This document shows, in pieces, positions 19,406 through 27,313 of a stretch of DNA of 64,000 nt (the first letter of the stretch is position 1; each line of letters begins with the position of its first letter). Under the pieces are notes generated by a model that worked only from the letters and a program-made list of their open reading frames with translations, ran no database searches and was not told where the DNA came from. Both the position numbers and the translations under genes were made by a program. The DNA lies in assembly GCF_012910955.1 (NCBI RefSeq), contig NZ_WTVQ01000004.1, positions 62,001 through 126,000 on the forward strand. The letters are read 5' to 3'. The DNA comes from Aromatoleum diolicum (GTDB lineage: Bacteria > Pseudomonadota > Gammaproteobacteria > Burkholderiales > Rhodocyclaceae).

Positions 19406-19600
19406 ATGGACGCAGAACTCAACAAGCTCGAAAACCAGGTCGAACAACTGATCGGTCTCTACGAATCCGACAAGGCGGCAAGCCGAGAGTTGCGCACGCG
19501 TGTTGCGCGGCTCGAGGCAGAGAATCGTGTGCTGGCCGAAAAGGTCAAACTTGCCACTGCGAAGCTCGAGAGCTTGCTTGCGCAACTGCCGGAAGCCTGA
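19406..19600 (+). CDS. TIGR02449-type small coiled-coil protein (ZapB-like)
   Basis: 64 residues from the ATG at 19406; an upstream start 12 codons earlier was rejected because it lacks protein character. Nearly the whole protein is a leucine/glutamate/lysine heptad coiled coil (KLENQVEQLIGLYESDK then LEAENRVLAEKVKLA). Members of this family sit directly upstream of zapA in many proteobacteria and probably function with the divisome. It ends 1 bp before the zapA ATG, indicating coupling. Confidence 0.85.
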   Translation: MDAELNKLENQVEQLIGLYESDKAASRELRTRVARLEAENRVLAEKVKLATAKLESLLAQLPEA

Positions 19601-19601
19601 C

Positions 19602-19904
19602 ATGCAAACCGATACTCTGGATATCACCCTGCTCGGCAAGACCTATTCCGTCGCCTGCCGGCCCGAGGACAAGGAAGGATTGCTGGCGGCAGTCGCTTTT
19701 CTGGATGAAAAGCTCAACAGCCTTGCGTCGCGTACGAGTTCGTCCGGCGAGAAACTGGCTGTCATGACAGCACTGAATATTTCTCATGAATTTTTGCAGT
19801 TTCAGCGCTCCGGCGGGTTTGACATGCAGGCCGCGAAGCGTAGAATCGGTTTCGTGAATGCACGCATCGATGGGGTTCTGGCCCAGCAGGAAAAGCTTTT
19901 CTAA
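19602..19904 (+). CDS. zapA: Cell division protein ZapA
   Basis: FtsZ-ring bundling factor, 100 residues. The N-terminal globular part (DITLLGKTYSVACRPED) and a C-terminal helix for tetramerisation are typical, and the length matches the family. GGAAG lies 6 nt before the ATG at 19602, inside the end of the preceding gene. The 6S RNA gene follows 39 bp downstream, the usual zapA-ssrS order. Confidence 0.94.
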   Translation: MQTDTLDITLLGKTYSVACRPEDKEGLLAAVAFLDEKLNSLASRTSSSGEKLAVMTALNISHEFLQFQRSGGFDMQAAKRRIGFVNARIDGVLAQQEKLF

Positions 19905-19943
19905 CAGGTGGTTAGCGTGGGTTGGTGTGCATAAAGGTTCAAT

Positions 19944-20114
19944 CCCCGCTGTGTCGTTGAAGTCGTAAATTCCTTGGACCAATGTCGAGAGACTTGGTCG
20001 CGGACCATGGATGCCGCTGGTGTGCATGCCCCTCGCCGGGTGAGCCTGATGCGGAAGGAAAGCGACCTCCCTGAACCCCAGGTTCAGGATGCCGACGTAG
20101 GCGACACAGCGGGG
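19944..20114 (+). ncRNA. ssrS: 6S RNA
   Basis: Non-coding RNA that mimics an open promoter and sequesters sigma-70 RNA polymerase in stationary phase. The ends form a perfect 13-bp closing helix (19944-19956 with 20102-20114). Inside, GGTGTGCATGCCCCTCG and a CCCTGAACCCCAGGTTCAGGA hairpin near the 3' side closely parallel the E. coli 6S RNA. Length of about 171 nt, position just after zapA, and a strong terminator beginning 12 nt later all agree. Exact ends are estimated from the helix. Confidence 0.9.
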
Positions 20115-20126
20115 GCCAAATTGAGA

Positions 20127-20155
20127 GGCGCGGATTTCGATCCGCGCCTTTTTTT
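20127..20155 (+). terminator. Intrinsic terminator after 6S RNA
   Basis: Nine-bp stem (GGCGCGGAT with ATCCGCGCC) closed by a TTCG tetraloop and followed by seven T residues. Textbook Rho-independent terminator for the 6S RNA transcript. Confidence 0.92.
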
Positions 20156-20214
20156 GCTTTTCGCCGGCATCCGCGCCGGCGATCAGTGCAGCAATTCGTG
20201 CAGAGGCTGGACGG

Positions 20215-21021
20215 ATGGATTTCGATGTGTGGTGGCTGAGCTACCTCGCGCTGGGGGCTTTTGTCGGATTCTTTGCCGGCCTGCTGGGAGTGGGCGGCGG
20301 CGGAATCATGGTGCCGGTGCTGACTTCGCTGTTCGTGGCGCAGGGCATGCCCAAGGACGGCGTGGTGCACCTGGCGCTCGGGACGTCGATGGCGGCCATC
20401 GTGATGACCTCGATTGCCAGCCTGCGTGCTCACCACAAGCATGGCGCGGTGCGCTGGGATGTCGTGCGCTACATCGCGCCGGGCATCCTCGTCGGCACCT
20501 TTGCGGCGACCTTTGTTGCGTCGCGAGTGGCCTCGAAACCGTTGGCGATCTTTTTCGCCTGCTTCATGGCCTATGTGTCGCTGCAGATGCTGGCCAACAT
20601 CAAGCCGAAGCCTTCGCGCGAACTGCCCGGTCCGCTCGGCATGAGTGCCGTGGGGGCCGGCATCGGTGGCGTTTCGGCGCTGGTGGCGATCGGCGGCGGT
20701 TCACTGTCGGTGCCTTTCATGACCTGGTGCAATATCAAGGTGCACCACGCAATTGGTACGTCGGCCGCGATCGGACTGCCCATTGCGCTGGCCGGAACCG
20801 TTGGCTATCTGATAAATGGCTGGGGTAGCACCGGTATGCCGGATTACAGTATGGGATTCATCTATCTACCGGCGCTGGTGCTGGTGAGTGCGGTGAGCAC
20901 CTATACAGCGCCAATGGGGGCAAGGCTTGCACACCGCCTGCCGGTGGCGATGCTCAGGAAGATCTTTGCCGGGGTATTGCTGCTGCTGTGTGCGAAGATG
21001 CTGCACGCCATCTTTTTCTGA
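20215..21021 (+). CDS. TauE/SafE family membrane exporter
   Basis: 268-residue protein with about eight predicted membrane helices. The family repeat is visible twice: GFFAGLLGVGGGGIMVPVL near the N-terminus and GGVSALVAIGGGSLSVPFM after the midpoint. TauE/SafE proteins move sulfite, sulfoacetate or other organosulfur anions. No sulfur genes are adjacent, so the substrate is open. The 3' end faces znuA across 75 bp. Confidence 0.9.
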   Translation: MDFDVWWLSYLALGAFVGFFAGLLGVGGGGIMVPVLTSLFVAQGMPKDGVVHLALGTSMAAIVMTSIASLRAHHKHGAVRWDVVRYIAPGILVGTFAATFVASRVASKPLAIFFACFMAYVSLQMLANIKPKPSRELPGPLGMSAVGAGIGGVSALVAIGGGSLSVPFMTWCNIKVHHAIGTSAAIGLPIALAGTVGYLINGWGSTGMPDYSMGFIYLPALVLVSAVSTYTAPMGARLAHRLPVAMLRKIFAGVLLLLCAKMLHAIFF

Positions 21022-21096
21022 GCGGGGATGAGGTGCGGGACGCGTGCCGGGCACGCAATCAGGTGACTCCGCCCGCTTCGGCTTCTTGGCGTTTGC

Positions 21097-22026
21097 TTAT
21101 TTTCCGCTCTCGGCCAGACCTTCGAGCAGGGTCTTGAGGTTGTGGCGCATCATCGCAACGTAGGTCGGCGCGGGGCCGTCTGCGCCCGATAGTGCGTCCG
21201 AATACAGGGTGCCACCGAGCCGCGCGCCGCTTTCCTTGCGAATGCGTTCGACCAGTCGCGGGTCGCTGATGCTTTCGACGAATACGGCGGGGACTTTCTC
21301 GCGGCGTAGTTGCCGGATCAGTTGCGCGACGCCAGACGCCGAGGGTTCGGACTGGTTGCTGATGCCTGCCGGGGCGAGGAAACGGACGCCGTAGGCACGC
21401 GCGAAGTAGCCGAACGCGTCGTGCGAGCTGACGACCTTGCGCCGCTCCGCCGGTATGCGTGCGAACCCGCTGCGGATGTCCGCGTCGAGGGCCTTGAGTT
21501 CGGTGGTGTAGCGCGCGGCATTGGCGTGATACACGTTTGCGCCGGCGGGGTCGATCTGCGCGAGGGCGTCCGCGATGTTGGCAACGTAACGCTGCGCCCT
21601 GCTCGCGTCCTGCCAGGCGTGCGGGTCGACGGCATCCTGGTGCGTCCCCTGGCCGTGCCCATGGGCATCGTCGTGCTCGTTGGCGGTGGCGATAGGATCG
21701 ATGCCGTTACTGGCGATTAGCACGGGGCCTTTGTATCCGGCCGTTTGCGCGAGGCGCTCGAGCCACGGATCGAAGCCCAGTCCGCTGACCACGACGAGAT
21801 GCGCGGCGCCGATGCGTCGTGCGTCGGAAGGGCGGGGCTGGAAGTTGTGTGCGTCCTGATCGGCGCTGACCAGCGGTGTGACCTTGACGCGGTCGCCGCC
21901 GACCTGCCGGACAAAATCCCCGAGAATGCTGAAGCTCACCACTACCTCCAGCGTTGCGGCGCGCAACGGTTGGCTCGTAAAGAGCAGGGCGAGCAGGGCA
22001 AGTAGCGGTAGCTTGAAATGGCGCAT
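21097..22026 (-). CDS. znuA: Zinc/manganese ABC transporter substrate-binding protein (ZnuA-like)
   Basis: Periplasmic metal-binding protein, 309 residues with a signal peptide cleaved after PLRAA. Metal-site histidines appear in AHNFQPRPSD, in DPHAWQD and in SSHDAFGYFARAYG, with a late aspartate in the YSDALSG loop. A histidine-rich loop (HDDAHGHGQGTHQ, about residues 119-131) sits before the second ligand, as is usual for zinc-specific ZnuA. Last gene of the operon, 35 bp after the permease. The regulator and operator upstream favour zinc over manganese. Confidence 0.9.
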   Translation of the reverse strand: MRHFKLPLLALLALLFTSQPLRAATLEVVVSFSILGDFVRQVGGDRVKVTPLVSADQDAHNFQPRPSDARRIGAAHLVVVSGLGFDPWLERLAQTAGYKGPVLIASNGIDPIATANEHDDAHGHGQGTHQDAVDPHAWQDASRAQRYVANIADALAQIDPAGANVYHANAARYTTELKALDADIRSGFARIPAERRKVVSSHDAFGYFARAYGVRFLAPAGISNQSEPSASGVAQLIRQLRREKVPAVFVESISDPRLVERIRKESGARLGGTLYSDALSGADGPAPTYVAMMRHNLKTLLEGLAESGK

Positions 22027-22061
22027 CGACCAGATTCCGGGGGCTGGGGGAAATCAGGGGC

Positions 22062-22931
22062 TCAGGATTCGAGATGGGGGCGACGGTCGAGTCGTGCGCC
22101 GATCATGCCGCCAGGGGCGAGGGCGAGCGAGAGCACGTAGATCACGCCGGCCACGAGAATGATCGCCGGGCCGGCCGGGACGTCGGCGTGGAAGGATGCG
22201 AGCAGTCCGCCGACGCCGCTGATGAAGGCGATGGCGATCGCGAGTCCAAGCATCGCCGGCAGGCGTTTGACCCACAGACGGGCTGCCGCGGCCGGCAGGA
22301 TCATGATGCCGACCGCCATCAGTGTGCCGAGGGCGTGGAAACCGCTGACGAGGTTGAGCACCACCAGCACCAGAAAGCCGTAATGCGCCAGCGGGCTGGT
22401 CGCACTGACCCCGCGCAGGAAGGCGGCATCGAAACACTCCAGCACGAGCGGTCGGTACAAGGCGGCGAGCGCGAACAGGGTGACGGTGGAGATTGCGCTG
22501 ATGAGTAGCAGCGAGGCATCGTCGAGCGCCAGCACCGAGCCGAACAGCACGTGCAGCAGGTCGAGGTTGCGCCCGCGCAGCGACACGATCATCACGCCGG
22601 TGGCGATCGACAGCAGGTAGAAGGCAGCGAGGCTGGCGTCTTCCTTGAGGATCGACGAACGCGCAACCAGACCGGCGCCCAGCGCCACGACCAGACCCGC
22701 GATGATGCCGCCGATCGTCATCGCGCCGAGTGACAGGCCGAACGCAAGGTAACCGAGCGCAGCGCCCGGCAGGATCGCGTGGGCCATCGCATCGCCCATC
22801 AGGCTCATGCGTCGCAGCATCAGGAACACCCCCACCGGCGTGGCGCCCAGGGCGAGCGCCAGGCAGCCGGCGAGGGCGCGGCGCATGAATTCGAACTCGG
22901 TGAACGGTGCGAACAGTCCGCCTTCGATCAT
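22062..22931 (-). CDS. znuB: Zinc ABC transporter permease (ZnuB-like)
   Basis: Integral membrane subunit of the zinc uptake transporter, 289 residues from the ATG at 22929-22931, with about eight to nine predicted helices and the ABC-3 family segment LMGDAMAHAILPGAALGY. The start overlaps the ATPase stop by 4 bp. An open frame extends upstream but overlaps the ATPase and is Arg/Pro-rich noise. Confidence 0.93.
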   Translation of the reverse strand: MIEGGLFAPFTEFEFMRRALAGCLALALGATPVGVFLMLRRMSLMGDAMAHAILPGAALGYLAFGLSLGAMTIGGIIAGLVVALGAGLVARSSILKEDASLAAFYLLSIATGVMIVSLRGRNLDLLHVLFGSVLALDDASLLLISAISTVTLFALAALYRPLVLECFDAAFLRGVSATSPLAHYGFLVLVVLNLVSGFHALGTLMAVGIMILPAAAARLWVKRLPAMLGLAIAIAFISGVGGLLASFHADVPAGPAIILVAGVIYVLSLALAPGGMIGARLDRRPHLES

Positions 22932-23686
22932 GCGGCCTCCGCTTCGGGGCGGTGGCAGACCGCCGCGGCTTCGTCGAACTCGGAGGCGAGGCGGCGCGCG
23001 GTGGCGAGGCGCTCGGGAGTCAGTACGTCGGTGGTGGGGCCGAAACCGAGAGACTCGCGCGCGAGCAACAGACATTCGGGGAAATGGCGTCGTACCAGTT
23101 CGAGGTCGTGCAGCACGGCGAGAATGGTGCGGCCTTCGGCGTGCCAGTCGAGCACCAGTGCGATGAGGTCCTCGATGGTGCGCGCATCGATGGCGTTGAA
23201 GGGTTCATCGAGCAGCAGCAGCGAGGCATCCTGCAGCATCATGCGCGCAAAGCGTGCGCGTTGCAGCTGGCCGCCCGACAGCGTGCCGATCTGGCGCGTC
23301 TCGAATCCCGACAGTCCGACGGCGGCGAGTGCGGCACGCACGCGTTCGGCCTGGCTGCGGCTGAGCCCACGAAAAGGGCCGATCTCGCGCCACAACCCCA
23401 TCGACACCATGTCGAAGACCGATACCGGGAAGCTGCGGTCAAGTTCGCTTTGCTGCGGCAGGTAGGCAATCCCGCCGGGCGCGGTATGCATGCGGAAGCT
23501 ACCCTGTAGCGGCGCAAGCTCGCCAGTGAGCGCCTTGAACAGGGTCGACTTGCCAGCCCCATTCGGCCCGACGACTGCAACCAGCGCGCCGGGCGCGATG
23601 CTGCAGCTGAGGTGGTGAACCGCAGGGTGACGGTCATAGCCGAGAGTCAGATTGTCCAGTTGCAGGACGGCTAGCGGCTGTGTCAT
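22928..23686 (-). CDS. znuC: Zinc ABC transporter ATP-binding protein (ZnuC-like)
   Basis: ATPase of the zinc transporter, 252 residues. Walker A GPNGAGKST, signature LSGGQLQRA and Walker B LLLLDEPFNAID are intact, followed by an H-loop histidine in AVLHDLELV. The ATG at 23684-23686 overlaps the stop of the preceding histidine-rich gene by 4 bp; a GTG nine codons earlier was rejected for that reason. Confidence 0.94.
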   Translation of the reverse strand: MTQPLAVLQLDNLTLGYDRHPAVHHLSCSIAPGALVAVVGPNGAGKSTLFKALTGELAPLQGSFRMHTAPGGIAYLPQQSELDRSFPVSVFDMVSMGLWREIGPFRGLSRSQAERVRAALAAVGLSGFETRQIGTLSGGQLQRARFARMMLQDASLLLLDEPFNAIDARTIEDLIALVLDWHAEGRTILAVLHDLELVRRHFPECLLLARESLGFGPTTDVLTPERLATARRLASEFDEAAAVCHRPEAEAA

Positions 23687-23874
23687 GCGATGGCCCATCC
23701 GACCGTGATCCACAGCAGTGCCGCCGCCGCCGCCGCCAGTGCGACACGTGCGTTTACGCCGAGCACCAGGGCGGTGCCGGGGAAGGCGGGGGCGAGGGCT
23801 GCATGGGTCTGGTGATCGTGATGATTATGGTGGCCATGAGCGTGTTGCGGGATGCTGCGAGGTTTGGGGGCCAT
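23683..23874 (-). CDS. Histidine-rich small single-span membrane protein in the zinc operon
   Basis: 63 residues. The first third contains a histidine cluster, HAHGHHNHHDHQTH, which contains eight histidines; the last third is a hydrophobic segment (ALAAAAAALLWITVGWA) predicted to anchor in the membrane. It overlaps znuC by 4 bp and follows the Fur-family regulator gene by 71 bp, so it is co-transcribed with zinc uptake genes. I do not know a named family for it. A role as a zinc buffer, a chaperone delivering metal to or from the transporter, or a regulator of ZnuB is plausible but inferred. Confidence 0.75.
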   Translation of the reverse strand: MAPKPRSIPQHAHGHHNHHDHQTHAALAPAFPGTALVLGVNARVALAAAAAALLWITVGWAIA

Positions 23875-23945
23875 GATCGGCTCGGTTGGGTGACAGTGAG
23901 GCGCTCGGGTGCGGCGAGGGCAGTGCGTCGTCGGGGGAGGGCGGC

Positions 23946-24392
23946 TCAGGTCTTGGCTGCACGCAGCCGGCCGCAGTCGGGGCAGGTGCCGTGGAAGACC
24001 AGTTCCGCGCGCTCCGGGCGATAGCCGGCGGGCAACTCGAAGCGTTCATCGGTTTTGATCGATTCAAGGCACAGCACATGCCCGCAGCGGTCACAGTGGA
24101 AGTGCGCATGCTGGCTGCCGGTTTCGCCCCCGGCCTTGAAACGGCGGGCGCGGTCGGGGCCGATGATACGGTGGGCAAGCCCCTGCTCGACCAGCCAGTC
24201 CAGGGTGCGGTAAAGCGTTACGCGGTCGTGGGGCAGGCCGTCGGCCGCGAGCGCCGCAGCGATGTCGTCATGATTCAGCGAACGCTGGCTGTGCTGCAGG
24301 ATTTCAAGCACCGCGATGCGCGTGCGCGTGACGCGACCGCCGCAAGAGGCGATCAGGTTGGCGGCAGACGGGTGGGGGGCAGGAGCGGGCAT
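23946..24392 (-). CDS. zur: Fur-family regulator, probably Zur
   Basis: 148 residues with a winged-helix N-terminal half (TRTRIAVLEILQHSQRSLNHDDIAAAL then DRVTLYRTLDWLVEQGLAHRI) and a metal-binding C-terminal half with HAHFHCDRCGHVLCLE and a second CPDCG pair; the four cysteines form the structural zinc site. Position at the head of a znu operon and a strong palindrome just upstream of its ATG argue for Zur, zinc-responsive and autoregulated, rather than iron-responsive Fur. Confidence 0.88.
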   Translation of the reverse strand: MPAPAPHPSAANLIASCGGRVTRTRIAVLEILQHSQRSLNHDDIAAALAADGLPHDRVTLYRTLDWLVEQGLAHRIIGPDRARRFKAGGETGSQHAHFHCDRCGHVLCLESIKTDERFELPAGYRPERAELVFHGTCPDCGRLRAAKT

Positions 24393-24414
24393 GCCGGGGA
24401 CCGGATGATGAGAT

Positions 24415-24435
24415 TAATGCAACATTGTAGCATTA
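24415..24435 (-). promoter_or_regulatory. Candidate Zur operator upstream of zur
   Basis: 21-bp palindrome TAATGCAACATTGTAGCATTA in which 9 of 10 base pairs are symmetrical around the centre. It ends 22 bp upstream of the zur ATG. AT-rich with a TAATG...CATTA frame as in Zur boxes. It probably represses the whole zur-znu operon when zinc is ample. Confidence 0.75.
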
Positions 24436-24501
24436 CGGCCGCTCCGGACTCCCTGCCCGCTTTTTCGCAGATGTTGCTCACGGTGCGTGCCCAGTCTCGC
24501 T

Positions 24502-24864
24502 CTAGTTGCTCAGCAAGAAGGCAAGTTCCCGATGCAGCAGCGCCGGGTCGCCGAGGTTCAGTTCCAGCAGACGGCGCAAATGGGTGATGCTGTCGAGGTC
24601 GATCTCCCGGCACACCAGGCCAACGTGATTGTGCTCGGCGTGGACCACCTCGCCTTCCATCCGGATCGTCGTGCCCGCATCGTCGAGGGCGATTTCGAGC
24701 AAACAGCGCTCGCCGCGGGCAGGGCTCGGGCCGTCAGGTTTGAGGAGTGCGCCTTTGAGTGAGAGGTCACAGACCTCGCAGTCGCTTTCCATGTTGCCGA
24801 CCAACAGCCGCGCGCCGCTATGAAAGCGGATGCGCGCGAAGTGCCTGCGTTGTGCCTCCTGCAT
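24502..24864 (-). CDS. PilZ domain protein
   Basis: Small cyclic di-GMP receptor candidate, 120 residues. The two PilZ binding motifs are present: RRHFARIRF near residue 6 (RxxxR type) and DLSLKGA around residue 34 (DxSxxG). The ATG at 24862-24864 was chosen because AAGGA lies 8 nt upstream; earlier starts lack a site. Single-domain proteins of this kind often regulate pili, flagella or exopolysaccharide. It lies between the zinc operon and the Lap locus. Confidence 0.85.
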   Translation of the reverse strand: MQEAQRRHFARIRFHSGARLLVGNMESDCEVCDLSLKGALLKPDGPSPARGERCLLEIALDDAGTTIRMEGEVVHAEHNHVGLVCREIDLDSITHLRRLLELNLGDPALLHRELAFLLSN

Positions 24865-25032
24865 GATCGATGTCCTTCCAGAATGCATGCGTATTGTGCC
24901 GACCGGGGTGGCCGAATTGCCGATTGTGAGATGATGCCGTCGTGGTCGCAAGCGTCATCACGAGCTTGGTCCGGTGCGCGACATGAGCAACCTGTCACGT
25001 TCGGGGTTTTCTCTGCATGAGAAAATATTTCG

Positions 25033-25052
25033 TAACAGCTTTGTTCCTGTTA
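25033..25052. repeat. Short inverted repeat upstream of lapB
   Basis: TAACAG at 25033-25038 and CTGTTA at 25047-25052 separated by 8 bp, in an AT-rich patch (AAATATTTCG just before it) within otherwise GC-rich DNA. Could be an operator for lapB. Open frames run through this patch but lack a ribosome-binding site. Confidence 0.35.
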
Positions 25053-25108
25053 TGAATCCGCATGTACCGGTCGGGGTGACAGCCTTTCTCGGCCCCTTCG
25101 ATCACACT

Positions 25109-27313
25109 ATGAGACATCCCGTGGCAGAAGCATTCGAACAAAATGGCGGGTTAGGTCTCGCCGAACCCGCTGCAGCGCAGACGGATGCAAACGTCGGCGA
25201 GAGTGACCCGCTGCTGGAGTGTCTGCTGCTGGTGGCGCGCGCACACGGTGCGGCGACGACACGTGACGCGGCGATTTCAGGGCTGCCGCTGGAGCGTGGG
25301 CGCCTGACACCGACCTTGTTCGCGCGCGCCGCGCGCCGCGCGGGGCTTAGCAGCAAGATGGTGCGGAGTGCGCCGGAGAGACTGAATCCTTCCTTGTTGC
25401 CGGCGGTCCTGTTGCTGCAGGGCAATCGGGCGTGTGTTCTGTTGGGGTGGAGCAACGATGGCGCCCGCGCACGCGTAGTGTTCCCCGAACTCGGCGAAGC
25501 GGCAGTCGAGCTGTCGCTCGCTGAGCTGAACGCGCGCTATGCCGGCTTCACGATTTACGCGCGCCCGCTGTTCCGTTTCGACGCGCGGACGCCAGAAGTC
25601 CGGTCGGTCAAGCGGCATCACTGGTTCTGGGGCGTCATCGCGGAAAACGGCCCCTTGTACCGCGACGTGCTGCTCGCGGCATTCATGATCAACCTGTTCG
25701 CCATCGCGATGCCGCTGTTCGTCATGAATGTGTACGACCGCGTTGTCCCGAACCACGCCATGGAGACGCTGTGGGTGCTCGGCGCCGGCGTGCTGATCGT
25801 CGTCTTCGGCGATGCGTTTCTGCGGACGATGCGTGGCTATTTCGTCGATCTCGCCGGCAGTCGCGCCGACGTCAAGTTGTCGGCGGTGATCATGGAGCGC
25901 GTGCTGGGCCTGCGTATGGAGCAGCGACCCGAGTCGGCGGGCTCCTTCGCAGCGAACCTGCGCGCCTTCGAGTCGGTGCGCGACTTCATCAGTTCGGCGA
26001 CCGTCGTTGCATTCATCGACGTGCCCTTTGCGCTGGTCTTCGTTCTCGTCATTGGCTGGATTGCCTGGCCGCTGGTGCTTCCCTTCGTCGTCGGCGTCGC
26101 ACTGCTGCTGGTATACGCGATGACCGTCCAGGGGCGGATGCACGAACTCGCCGAGACGACCTATCGTGCCGGTGCGCAACGCAATGCGATCCTCGTCGAA
26201 GGTCTGGTTGCGATGGAGACGGTCAAGGCGCTCGGTGCCGAGGCGCCGATCCAGCGTAAATGGGAGAAGAGTGCGGCGCTGCTCGCCCGTGTCGGGGCAC
26301 AACTGCGACTGCTGTCGGCCACGGCGATGAACGGCGCTGCCTGGGTGCAGCAGGCGGTGAGTGCCGCGATCATCATCCTCGGCGTCTATCTGATTCGCGA
26401 CAACCTGCTCAGCATGGGGGGGCTGATCGCCTGTTACATGCTGTCGTCGCGCGCCATGGCACCGATCGGCCAGGTTGCCGGCCTGCTCGTGCAATATCAC
26501 AACGCTGCGACGGCGCTGGCGTCGCTCAACACCTTGATGCAGCAAGAGGTCGAGCGCCCCGAGGATACGAACTTCATCAGCCGGCAGTCGTTCCGCGGCG
26601 AGATCGAACTCCGCGACGTCAGCTTCCACTATCCGGGACAGGACACCGAGGCGCTGCGCAATGTGTCGCTGCGGATCCGTGCCGGCGAGCATGTCGGAAT
26701 TCTCGGTCGCGTCGGCTCCGGCAAGACGACCCTGGAAAAGCTGATCCTGGGACTCTATCGTCCGACCGCCGGCGCCGTGTTGGTCGATGGCATCGACGTG
26801 CGTCAGCTCGATCCGGCGGAACTGCGCCGTCATGTCGGCTACGTCCCGCAAGATGTCACCTTGTTCTACGGCACGCTGCGCGAGAACATCACGATGGCGG
26901 CACCGCTCGCCGACGACGCCGTTGTTCTGCACGCAGCGGAGACCGCCGGCATCACCGAGTTCGTCAACACGCACCCGCAGGGGTTCGATATGCAGGTCGG
27001 CGAGCGCGGCGCGTCGCTGTCCGGCGGGCAGCGACAGGGGGTCGCGATCGCGCGCGCGATCATCAGCGATCCGCCCATCCTGCTGCTCGACGAGCCGACG
27101 TCGTCGATGGATTTCTCCAGTGAGGAGGAACTCAAGCGACGCTTGAGCGGTTTTGCGCAGGGCAAGACGATGATCGTTGTCACTCACCGCACCTCGTTGC
27201 TCGAGCTGGTCGATCGCATCGTGGTCGTCGACGGTGGCAGAATCGTCGCGGACGGTCCGAAGAGTCAGGTTGTCGAAGCGCTGCGTCAGGGTCGCATCGG
27301 GAGGGCAGCGTGA
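25109..27313 (+). CDS. lapB: LapB-type type I secretion ABC transporter
   Basis: Inner-membrane ATPase/permease of a type I secretion system of the LssB/LapB family. About 734 residues from the ATG at 25109; in-frame ATGs at 24983 and 25052 and a GTG at 24974 are alternatives and none has a good ribosome-binding site. The N-terminal C39-like domain (about 30-150) lacks the catalytic histidine (NRACVLLGW in its place), so it should bind rather than cleave substrate. Then come membrane helices and an ABC domain with Walker A GRVGSGKTT, signature LSGGQRQGV and Walker B ILLLDEPTSSMD. Followed by the lapC-like gene. Confidence 0.93.
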   Translation: MRHPVAEAFEQNGGLGLAEPAAAQTDANVGESDPLLECLLLVARAHGAATTRDAAISGLPLERGRLTPTLFARAARRAGLSSKMVRSAPERLNPSLLPAVLLLQGNRACVLLGWSNDGARARVVFPELGEAAVELSLAELNARYAGFTIYARPLFRFDARTPEVRSVKRHHWFWGVIAENGPLYRDVLLAAFMINLFAIAMPLFVMNVYDRVVPNHAMETLWVLGAGVLIVVFGDAFLRTMRGYFVDLAGSRADVKLSAVIMERVLGLRMEQRPESAGSFAANLRAFESVRDFISSATVVAFIDVPFALVFVLVIGWIAWPLVLPFVVGVALLLVYAMTVQGRMHELAETTYRAGAQRNAILVEGLVAMETVKALGAEAPIQRKWEKSAALLARVGAQLRLLSATAMNGAAWVQQAVSAAIIILGVYLIRDNLLSMGGLIACYMLSSRAMAPIGQVAGLLVQYHNAATALASLNTLMQQEVERPEDTNFISRQSFRGEIELRDVSFHYPGQDTEALRNVSLRIRAGEHVGILGRVGSGKTTLEKLILGLYRPTAGAVLVDGIDVRQLDPAELRRHVGYVPQDVTLFYGTLRENITMAAPLADDAVVLHAAETAGITEFVNTHPQGFDMQVGERGASLSGGQRQGVAIARAIISDPPILLLDEPTSSMDFSSEEELKRRLSGFAQGKTMIVVTHRTSLLELVDRIVVVDGGRIVADGPKSQVVEALRQGRIGRAA

